Shown: positions 28,328 to 35,786 of the stretch, in pieces
Numbering within the stretch: position 1 is the stretch's first letter
Layout: every line of letters begins with the position of its first letter
NCBI GenBank assembly: GCA_963775935.1
Contig: CAVZKR010000005.1
Span: 124,001 to 188,000 of the forward strand
Source: JBBIPA01 sp963775935
GTDB lineage: Bacteria; Chloroflexota; Dehalococcoidia; GIF9; UBA5629
Length of the DNA stretch: 64,000 nt
Direction of reading: 5' to 3'
Notes under the pieces: generated by a model
Database searches by the model: none
Seen by the model: the letters and a program-made list of their open reading frames with translations, nothing else
Told to the model about the DNA's origin: nothing
Made by a program: the position numbers and the translations under genes

Positions 28328-29471
28328 ATGACGTCTCCTCAACGACTTCAATTATTGCCTTGGTGGCTTCTTCCATAGTGGCGTAGATACCAATTCCAGC
28401 TTGCCGCAAAATATCTTCACCTTCTTTCTCTTTTGTCCCCATCATCCTAACGGCTATAGGTTTCTGTACAGCCGATGCTCTGAGTCCCTCCACTATACCC
28501 TGGGCTATAAAGTCACATCTGGTAATCCCCCCTAAAATATTTATCAGTACGCCCTTAACCTCCGGCTTTGATATGACAAACATCATGGCGTCTTTAACTA
28601 CCTCTACTCGAGCACCACCCCCAATATCCAAGAAATTTGCCGCTTTGCCACCACAGATCTGAACTAGGTCAAGTGTTGCCATTAACAAGCCGGCTCCATT
28701 GCCAATAATACCAATGTCACCATCTAAGTCTACATATGCAGCAAATCCCAGTCTTCTAGCCTCAGCTTCTCTGGGAGTATCCTCTTCCCTGTGGAAACTC
28801 CTATCAACAAACTCTGGATGCCTGAAAATGGCATTGTCATCAATAATCATTTTGGCGTCAGCCGCTACGAATTCACCTGATAGGTTCATAACGAAGGGAT
28901 TGATTTCAACGAGTTCAGCGTCACATTCAATAGCTACTTGATATAGAGTCATAATTGTTTGAGCAACTTTACTGGCTTTGTCTTTGCTCAGCCCCAAACA
29001 AGCTGCTATTTTCATAGCATCTCTCTCGTTTAAGCCTGAAATAGGATCAATCCAGTGCCGCACTATTTTATCTGGAGAAAAGAGAGCAAGTCCTTCAATA
29101 TCAACGCCACCAGTAGCAGAAGCAAGAACTACAAATGATTTAGCTTGCCTATCAACCGCCAATGAAACATATAATTCCTTTGCTATATCGATTTTTTCTT
29201 CAACAAGTAAAGTTGAGACCAAAATGTCTTTTATCTTAATGTCAATTAATTTTTCAGCTATTTTTCGTGCTTCAGGCGAACTGTTTGCTAGCAAAATTCC
29301 ACCAGCTTTACCTCGGCCTGCAACCAAAATCTGTGACTTCAAGAATACAGGTTTAGCAATTTCTTTGGCAACGCATGCTGCTTCACTCGGATTCCTAGCG
29401 ACTTTGCCTTTGGGGATCGTTATACCATATCTCTTCAGTATGTTCTTGGCTTCATATTCAAAAAGCTTCAT
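28308..29471 (-). CDS. sucC: Succinyl-CoA ligase beta subunit-like
   Basis: The 387-residue ATP-grasp subunit starts MKLFEYEAKNILKRYGI, has SQILVAGRGKAGGI (nucleotide site), ELVEINPFVM (Mg site), GNGAGLLMATLDLV and FLDIGGGA, and ends in the CoA-ligase flavodoxin-like domain (GVLINILGGITRCD). This length is normal for SucC. It overlaps the alpha gene. Placed between a ThDP decarboxylase and transhydroxylase-type genes, it probably conserves energy from an acyl-CoA formed in that pathway; that link is inference. Confidence 0.86.
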   Translation of the reverse strand: MKLFEYEAKNILKRYGITIPKGKVARNPSEAACVAKEIAKPVFLKSQILVAGRGKAGGILLANSSPEARKIAEKLIDIKIKDILVSTLLVEEKIDIAKELYVSLAVDRQAKSFVVLASATGGVDIEGLALFSPDKIVRHWIDPISGLNERDAMKIAACLGLSKDKASKVAQTIMTLYQVAIECDAELVEINPFVMNLSGEFVAADAKMIIDDNAIFRHPEFVDRSFHREEDTPREAEARRLGFAAYVDLDGDIGIIGNGAGLLMATLDLVQICGGKAANFLDIGGGARVEVVKDAMMFVISKPEVKGVLINILGGITRCDFIAQGIVEGLRASAVQKPIAVRMMGTKEKEGEDILRQAGIGIYATMEEATKAIIEVVEETSFEHYSK

Positions 29472-29878
29472 TTTATCTTATTATTCTCTCCTGAAGTATT
29501 TTACTTATAAAGAAACAATGACTCAGTCCAAGGAGAAGATTTTCTGTAAGTGAGGTACTACTATTCTTATGTTTAGACGATTTCAAATCTGACTTAATGT
29601 CTAAGTGCTCGGTTACCTCCGTGCATACGTGCACCTTATCCTTCGGCACCTTGAAATCAAACCAGCGAAGAGGGAAGGATACCAAGTGTCGATGGCATAA
29701 GGTTTATACACTGTCACAATCACTTTCAACTCCTATCTATGCGCTTGTCCCAGGTATGGACTTAGGTTGCATAGACAGTAATATTATTGAGACTGCTGGA
29801 CTCTATTCCTTTTACTACGATTGGTGACCCAAGCTCCTACGTTACTGAACTATCTCTCCCCTTCATATAACAAGCGAC
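29472..29878. other. Gene-free region
   Basis: No open frame here has a start with an SD and a recognisable product on either strand. It separates the succinyl-CoA-ligase pair from the upstream ThDP enzyme, so the two probably have separate promoters. No clear palindrome or terminator hairpin is seen. Confidence 0.4.
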
Positions 29879-31540
29879 CTAAAGTTTAGTTTCTATGTAT
29901 ACTTCAATTAATCCTGGCCTGTTTGATTCGATGGCAGACGTAAGTGCATCGCCCAGCTCGTCTGGACGTACTACCTTCTTGCCATCAATGCCTACTGATT
30001 TCGCTATTTGACAGAAATCAATTCTGGGATTATCCAGATTTTCACCCAAAGACCTGCCCTTCGCTTTATCACCAAGTATCATAGCTTTGCTCAGTTTAAC
30101 TTGACCATAGCAAGCATTACAACAAATCACATTTATAATCGGTATATTGTAATGAGCCGCTGTCCATAGACTCTGAATATTCCATATAGCACTGCCGTCA
30201 CCGGATACTGCAACTACCGGGCGATCCGGTACAGCAAGCTTAACCCCAAGCGCTGCTGAAATACCCCACCCAATACTCCCACCCTCACGAGCGCGAAGAT
30301 AACTTCCTGGTTCCGAAAGGTTTAATGTACGCCGTAATGTAAATGATGAACTCCAACAATCATCCACGACGATAGTTCCTGGCTTGAGTGCATCACGTAG
30401 TTCTTGCATTAATCGGGAAACAGAAATGGGCATATTTTCTCTTTCCTGTTCACTTTTCTGGAAAAAGGATTTATCTAAGAGCGCTTTTTGCTCATAAACA
30501 TGCTCGGCCAGGCTCTTGGCTTTCTGATGTTCCTGGTTCGACATCTTATTTTGTAAAATATCAATCAATTCAGCTACAGATAATTTAATATTACCCTGTA
30601 CACCTGAGGCTACCGGAATATTCTTTCCAATTTCATTGGGATTATCGTCAATTTGAATAATCCTGGTCGTTTTTGGAAAAGGTGGCTCCGGCGAATAAAA
30701 GGCTGCAATGTACGGTGGAGCGCCTATTACTATGAGAACATCTGCTGACTTCACCATTTTTATGAGTTTAGGTTGTCCTAATAAATCTCCAAGGTATTGG
30801 GGGTGCTGTACCGGGTAATTCACATCAGACATCCACCACTCAAAGACAGGAGCGCCAATCAATTCGGCTAGTTCCACCACTTCTGAAAGTGCGTTATATT
30901 TAGCGATCCCAGGTCCAACCATAATAGCCGGGTTTTGAGCTGCATTAATAAGTTCGCAGGCTATAGTCAGAGCATTCATATCAGGACGTAATTGGGGAAA
31001 GTGTGGAGTATTTGGAGCAAAATCAAAATTGATATTTTGCTCAAACAGGTTCTGGGGTAACGATACAAAGACTGGACCGGTGGGTGGTTGAAGCGCCGTT
31101 TTGAAAGCACGTTGAATAATTCTTGGAATATCTTCAGCAGATGTTATTTCAGTACTCCACTTTGTAAATTGACTTGCCATCCTTACCAGATCACCCCATA
31201 GGCGAGGCTCTTGAGCAAATAGGCGTGAATCTTGTTGCCCGGCTGTTATTAATAAAGGTACACCCCCTGTATAAGCGTTGCTCAGTAAACCCATTGCTGA
31301 TGCTATGCCGTTAATTGTGTGTAAGTTCACCACACCTACTTTACCCGATGCTCTGGCATAGCCTTCCGCCATTCCAACACATACGCTCTCGTGGAGCCCC
31401 ATTACATACTTAATCTCGGGGTGATCTTCAAGAACATCAATAAACCTTACTTCAGTAAGGCCAGGAAGTCCAAAAATATATTCCACACCTTCACTACGAA
31501 AGAGCTGCATCAGCACCTCTCCAACAGATGTTATTGCCAT
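29879..31540 (-). CDS. ThDP-dependent decarboxylase, benzoylformate decarboxylase-like
   Basis: The 553-residue protein has the three-domain POX/ALS fold. The catalytic Glu is E51 (GLHESVCVGMAEGYARA), followed by ITAGQQDSRLF and FTKWSTEI, which are closest to benzoylformate decarboxylase-type sequences. The ThDP/Mg motif is SGDGSAIWNIQSL ending in N (VICCNACYG). It could decarboxylate a 2-oxo acid or act on an acyl-CoA; the substrate is open. The ATG follows a weak AAAGGA. A degenerate MarR-type half-site lies about 150 bp upstream. Confidence 0.8.
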   Translation of the reverse strand: MAITSVGEVLMQLFRSEGVEYIFGLPGLTEVRFIDVLEDHPEIKYVMGLHESVCVGMAEGYARASGKVGVVNLHTINGIASAMGLLSNAYTGGVPLLITAGQQDSRLFAQEPRLWGDLVRMASQFTKWSTEITSAEDIPRIIQRAFKTALQPPTGPVFVSLPQNLFEQNINFDFAPNTPHFPQLRPDMNALTIACELINAAQNPAIMVGPGIAKYNALSEVVELAELIGAPVFEWWMSDVNYPVQHPQYLGDLLGQPKLIKMVKSADVLIVIGAPPYIAAFYSPEPPFPKTTRIIQIDDNPNEIGKNIPVASGVQGNIKLSVAELIDILQNKMSNQEHQKAKSLAEHVYEQKALLDKSFFQKSEQERENMPISVSRLMQELRDALKPGTIVVDDCWSSSFTLRRTLNLSEPGSYLRAREGGSIGWGISAALGVKLAVPDRPVVAVSGDGSAIWNIQSLWTAAHYNIPIINVICCNACYGQVKLSKAMILGDKAKGRSLGENLDNPRIDFCQIAKSVGIDGKKVVRPDELGDALTSAIESNRPGLIEVYIETKL

Positions 31541-31680
31541 ATTTTTGTATCCTTTCTCATCCTATATGAAACCTGTTATAACATGTTTCATTTTAATAGC
31601 CCTAGTCATGTTGCAATCGCTTGACTATATCCCGCCTGTCATCTCCTTGCGCTATACAATCTCGGTCGATTGTACACCAC

Positions 31681-31710
31681 TATATTACCATTTGTGAATA
31701 TCTCATTTAG
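31681..31710. promoter_or_regulatory. Degenerate TTTGTGAA half-site upstream of the ThDP enzyme
   Basis: ATATTACCATTTGTGAA is almost the same as the sequence leading into the palindrome at 50852 (AATATTACCATTTGTGAA). The second arm is poorly kept here (ATCTCATT instead of TTCACAAA). Either a weak operator of the same regulator or a decayed one. The rest of the 31541-31874 gap holds no gene. Confidence 0.3.
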
Positions 31711-31874
31711 ATAGTAATCCTAGTCTATTACTACAATTACTATTCTTCAAGAGGTTGAATCACTCACCATTGAAGCTAAAAAATGAAAGGTGGTTTGACC
31801 AGATTTTTTTCAATTAAAGTCTTCACATCTTCCTTATTAATACCTTAGATTAAGTATAGACTCATGCTCCTAGC

Positions 31875-33101
31875 TTACTTCCCAAGTACTTCTTTTACTA
31901 TTTCATTGAATTGCACATCGGGAACAGACCATTTACGGATGTAAGCTTCCTCTTTGACCCTATCGGCAATCTGTCCCATCTGTTCTTTGGTTGCGGTAAT
32001 ACCCATTTCTGCAAGCTTGTGTTCCACAATTCCTCTGCCACAGCCTACACCCAGGATTATCTCAAGCTTGTCCTTGCCAATAGTTTGCGGTGAGAATGGG
32101 AAATTATACCAGGGCCTGCCTGCCTTCTCGAGCCTGAATTGATGCCAGGCTATCATTCCTGATCCCTGAAGGAATACGTTATCTCCTATTATTGCCTTGG
32201 TCGGATGTATCGGCATCTTGGTCAATTGTGCGACAAGCTCGGCTGTTGGATATATCTGTTCCAGGTTGATACCGGTATCGATGCCCATGAGCAGTTCCAG
32301 GCACATGGCTACTTCCTCAGTGGCAGCATTCCCACACCGTTCACCCAGGCAATTAATCGAAGTATGGACTACCTCTGCTCCACCAGCAACAGCAGCTAAC
32401 ATCATTGATGTAGACAAACCAAAATCATTGTGCCCGTGGTGTTCAATGGTAGCCTTCGGGATCCAGGTTTTTATTTTGCGAACCATATAGGTTGCCGTCC
32501 AGGGCAAAACCTGCGCAAACGTATCACTAATTGCAATGGCATCGGCACCACCCTCGTAGACTACGCTCTTATGCATGCGCTCTATGTAGTCGAGTGGTGA
32601 CCGGTAGGTATCGTAAATCATGCAAGTGACATAAAGGCCATGTTTCTTGGCATAAGCTGTCACTCTGGTCAACCTTTTTATGGCATCATCGGGCGAAATT
32701 TCATCTATATTTTCAAGGACCCACGGATTATTATTTGTGGAGATCATGACCCTATCCGCTCCGGTTTCCAGTGCAGTATCAATGTCCTTCTCAAGGTGAT
32801 GTGCCAGGGGAACTATTTTGGCTTTTATTTCACCCCTTTTATGCATTTTCACCAGTTCGGCGGTCACTTCTTTTTCTTTTTCTGTCATATATGCGCCATT
32901 TTCTATACTGTACACACCCAGTTTATCCAGAGCTTTGGCAATTCTGATTTTCTCATCAGGACGGAGGCATAAGCGTGGACTCTGCATCACCTCGCGGATA
33001 GTAACGTCGTGGATACGTACTTTTTTGGGCAACGTAAACTGTGCTCTTACTTCATCGGCCATATTGTAGGGTGTTAACCAAATGTCATCATGTTTTTTCA
33101 T
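31875..33101 (-). CDS. DRE-TIM aldolase (HMGL/isopropylmalate synthase-like)
   Basis: The 408-residue TIM barrel has a modified opening motif HDVTIREVMQSP (usual families have RDG-Q), IENGAYMT, the metal-binding HGHNDFGLSTS and the C-terminal-side loop LGERCGNAA. These are hallmarks of the HMG-CoA lyase/2-isopropylmalate synthase superfamily, which makes or breaks C-C bonds with acyl-CoA or pyruvate. The substrate is unknown. ATG with AAGGAGA. It is the last gene of the transhydroxylase operon, 59 bp after the DUF849 gene. Confidence 0.8.
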   Translation of the reverse strand: MKKHDDIWLTPYNMADEVRAQFTLPKKVRIHDVTIREVMQSPRLCLRPDEKIRIAKALDKLGVYSIENGAYMTEKEKEVTAELVKMHKRGEIKAKIVPLAHHLEKDIDTALETGADRVMISTNNNPWVLENIDEISPDDAIKRLTRVTAYAKKHGLYVTCMIYDTYRSPLDYIERMHKSVVYEGGADAIAISDTFAQVLPWTATYMVRKIKTWIPKATIEHHGHNDFGLSTSMMLAAVAGGAEVVHTSINCLGERCGNAATEEVAMCLELLMGIDTGINLEQIYPTAELVAQLTKMPIHPTKAIIGDNVFLQGSGMIAWHQFRLEKAGRPWYNFPFSPQTIGKDKLEIILGVGCGRGIVEHKLAEMGITATKEQMGQIADRVKEEAYIRKWSVPDVQFNEIVKEVLGK

Positions 33102-33160
33102 TTTTAAAATTCTCCTTTTTTTCTTATTTACCTTTTATTTTATTAAAAATGTTCATCCAT

Positions 33161-34027
33161 TTATTTTAGTTTAGTAATTGATAAAAAGTCGCGGGCTTCA
33201 TCTGGCTTGGCCACCTTCCGTCCAAGATCTTCACCAATACGCGCAATTCGTGCTACAAGTTCACCATTGCTCTTGGCTAAAACGCCTTTGCTGTAGTAAT
33301 AGTTGTCCTCAAAACCTACCCGGACATGGCCGCCCAGTAGAATCGACTGGACTGCTGCCGCTGTCTCCACGAAACCAACCCCCATACCTATAAAACTTGA
33401 ATCCGGGGGCAATTGTTCAACCAGATGCAGCAGGTTTTTTGGCGAAAAGGGTGTTACATTTTGTGCTGTTCTTTGCATGCCAAGAGGAAAATCAAACCAG
33501 TAGGGTTTGGATAGTCCCGGTATAGAATCTATCAAATGATTAACTTCCACTATTCCACCCAGTCCATATACCTCAAATTCCGGTTTAACTTTTTTCTTTA
33601 CCATGGCTCTGGTGAGTTTCTCTGCGAAAGAGCGTGTCCAGAGGGTGACCTGTTCCTTTCCCTCACGCATGAAAACGACCACACCTATATCATCCGATGC
33701 CATTTCGGGTTCAGCTTCGAGTACCTGAAGGCCATCTTCAACCTTTGCTGTAGGCCCTCTTCCGGGAGAGGCGGAGAATTCGAGAATTATGTCACAACCC
33801 TTATCGCGGATCAGACGGCTTATCTTCTTGAAGACCTCCGGGTCGGTAGTAGCTTTACCCTCATTGTCACGAGCATGAATATGTGCTATGGAAGCCCCTT
33901 CATTCCATGAGCGGTACACTTCTTCGGCAATCTCTTCGGGTGTAATAGGAATGTTAGGGTTAGCCTCTTTAGTCAGAAAGCTACCGCAGGGAGCCACGAT
34001 TATAATAAGCTTATCGGTTTGAATCAT
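33161..34027 (-). CDS. DUF849 beta-keto acid cleavage enzyme (BKACE)
   Basis: The 288-residue protein has the BKACE features: APCGSFLTKEANPNIPITPEEIAEEV at the start, the Zn-binding HIHARDNEGKAT, a second His in GGHVRVGFEDNYYYSKG, and GVVVFMREG. BKACE enzymes transfer the acetoacetate part of a beta-keto acid to acetyl-CoA or a similar thioester. The family includes 3-keto-5-aminohexanoate cleavage enzyme and, as I recall, triacetate-acetoacetate lyase of anaerobic phloroglucinol degradation. Next to transhydroxylase-type genes the latter is attractive but unproven. Confidence 0.87.
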   Translation of the reverse strand: MIQTDKLIIIVAPCGSFLTKEANPNIPITPEEIAEEVYRSWNEGASIAHIHARDNEGKATTDPEVFKKISRLIRDKGCDIILEFSASPGRGPTAKVEDGLQVLEAEPEMASDDIGVVVFMREGKEQVTLWTRSFAEKLTRAMVKKKVKPEFEVYGLGGIVEVNHLIDSIPGLSKPYWFDFPLGMQRTAQNVTPFSPKNLLHLVEQLPPDSSFIGMGVGFVETAAAVQSILLGGHVRVGFEDNYYYSKGVLAKSNGELVARIARIGEDLGRKVAKPDEARDFLSITKLK

Positions 34028-34040
34028 GAACTATTTCCTG

Positions 34041-34898
34041 CTAACGTTTTGCCTTTCTGGCGATTTTCTTCTCTTCTTCTTCGATTACTTTGAAATCGTG
34101 CTTGCTTTTCATCAGAGCATAGCTGTACATTTCGCTAAGGATGTGGATCTGATAGTCATCATTAAGCAACCGTTTCCATGGACGAACCGCAAGCTGATGT
34201 GTCAGGTGTCTCACCGAACGGGGCTGCTTCATGATGTTCTCAGCTATTTCCCAGGCACGCGGTAAGAGCTTTTCCTTGGGAAGGATCTGGCTGACTATTC
34301 CCAGTTCCAGAGCAGTTTTGGCATCGATGTTGTCTCCCATGTACATGGAAAATGCAGCTCGTTTGATGCCGATCAACGCTTGCAGTAAGAGGGACTGGCT
34401 GTCGCCTGGAACCATACCCATTCTGAAATGATCATCTCTGATGACAAAATCAGGAGCGCATAGTGTAATATCACACAGCACTGCAAAATTGAAGTGGACA
34501 CTACCTGGACCCGGGATAACTGCAATGGTAGGGATATCCAGTCCGTAGATTAAATTTTCGACTGACTTCATAGGACGGTACAGCCCGTTGTACCTCAAAT
34601 CTTTATCATCAAGTGTATCCCAAGCCTTGAATGCATCATGGTCGTGTTCTCCTATCCAGTAAGGTTCGGTTGATGTTAGAATCATAACTTCATTTTCGGG
34701 ATCACTGCCGATTACATTCCAGGCTTCCAGCAGCATATGGTGAGCTTCGGGACACCATTTCAAAGGGCCTCCTTTGGTATGCATGCGCACTTGGATGATT
34801 CCATTTTTGCGTTCAAAAATAAGGTGCTCGGCGAACTTCTTCTTGTAGTCCGCCAATTTCGGGGTGGCAGTTGTAGAACTAAACTTTCTTTGAGCCAT
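34041..34898 (-). CDS. Enoyl-CoA hydratase/isomerase (crotonase) family protein
   Basis: The 285-residue crotonase-fold protein has VMILTSTEPYWIG, the oxyanion region AVIPGPGSVHFNFAVLCDIT and FRMGMVPGDSQSLLLQALIG. The usual acidic residue that follows the GMVPGD loop in hydratases is replaced by a SQSLL stretch, so hydration is not assured. Some crotonase-fold enzymes hydrolyse beta-diketones (6-oxocamphor hydrolase type), a step that would suit this operon. ATG follows AAAGGAGGG. It lies 13 bp before the DUF849 gene, so the two are cotranscribed. Confidence 0.82.
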   Translation of the reverse strand: MAQRKFSSTTATPKLADYKKKFAEHLIFERKNGIIQVRMHTKGGPLKWCPEAHHMLLEAWNVIGSDPENEVMILTSTEPYWIGEHDHDAFKAWDTLDDKDLRYNGLYRPMKSVENLIYGLDIPTIAVIPGPGSVHFNFAVLCDITLCAPDFVIRDDHFRMGMVPGDSQSLLLQALIGIKRAAFSMYMGDNIDAKTALELGIVSQILPKEKLLPRAWEIAENIMKQPRSVRHLTHQLAVRPWKRLLNDDYQIHILSEMYSYALMKSKHDFKVIEEEEKKIARKAKR

Positions 34899-34970
34899 TT
34901 TTCCCTCCTTTATTAATAATAACCTCTCGCTAGCTGCCTGGATTATCTCCTGTTTTATAATATACCAGGT

Positions 34971-35786
34971 TTACTTCAATAAAGGTATATCTCCCAGGTT
35001 CACATCCTTTTCTGTACTTATTGAGTCTATCGACTTGGTGGCGAATCCTTTCGCTTCTACCTGCAATGAATATTTGCCTATATCTAACCCTTCAAACCAG
35101 AAGTCGCCAAAGCCATCCGTCGTTGCCGTCAGCTTCTTTCCGTTAGCACTGAGCGTACAGGTGGCGCCTATTATCACCTCTTTCTCTGCCGGGTCATAGA
35201 TGGTTCCAGCCACAAACTTTTTGGGTATGTTCAGGTAGTATACCCTTGGCTTAGCCTTGTACTCTGGATGCAGCACTTCGGCTTTCTTTATCAGCTCCTT
35301 TGCCTCAGATTCTTCCATGAACTTGAGTGCTTCCGTGGGGCAGGCATCAACACACCTTGGTACTTTTATCGATTGTCCCTTATCGAGAAGGTGGGAACAG
35401 CCAGTACATTTCTGAGCTATGTTCAGGTCTTCATTGAAGTAGATGACATGGTAGGGACAGGCGTCAACGCAGTTCTTGCAGCCGGTGCACTTCACCGGGT
35501 CGATGATAACCAGCCCGTCATCTCTTTTGTAGATGGCACCTTCTATGGGACAAGCAGGGATGCAGGGAGCTTCATCGCAGTGCATACAGAGAACCGGACG
35601 GTAGTACATCTTGACCTTGGGTACTGTTCCCCTGATGAACTCGTGTTGCTTCAGCCAGAACTGGCCGGTATCTGGTTGTGGTTTGGCATAGGGTGACCAG
35701 TCGTTACCGACATGTTCATCCTTACAGGCGATCTGGCAGCAGTAACAACCATTACAGATAGAAACATCATGAACAAAGACTTTCAT
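34971..35786 (-). CDS. Transhydroxylase-type iron-sulfur small subunit, intact copy
   Basis: The 271-residue protein begins with four cysteine groups of a multi-[4Fe-4S] ferredoxin (CNGCYCCQIAC, CMHCDEAPCIPACP, CTGCKNCVDACP, CTGC...CVDACP), as in DMSO-reductase-type beta subunits. Unlike those it ends in an about 85-residue beta-sandwich of the carboxypeptidase-regulatory/transthyretin type (GATCTLSANGKKLTATTDGFG). That extra domain is a feature of the pyrogallol hydroxytransferase beta subunit. The ATG directly follows the stop of the large subunit, with no spacer. It should pass electrons to or stabilise that subunit. Confidence 0.82.
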   Translation of the reverse strand: MKVFVHDVSICNGCYCCQIACKDEHVGNDWSPYAKPQPDTGQFWLKQHEFIRGTVPKVKMYYRPVLCMHCDEAPCIPACPIEGAIYKRDDGLVIIDPVKCTGCKNCVDACPYHVIYFNEDLNIAQKCTGCSHLLDKGQSIKVPRCVDACPTEALKFMEESEAKELIKKAEVLHPEYKAKPRVYYLNIPKKFVAGTIYDPAEKEVIIGATCTLSANGKKLTATTDGFGDFWFEGLDIGKYSLQVEAKGFATKSIDSISTEKDVNLGDIPLLK

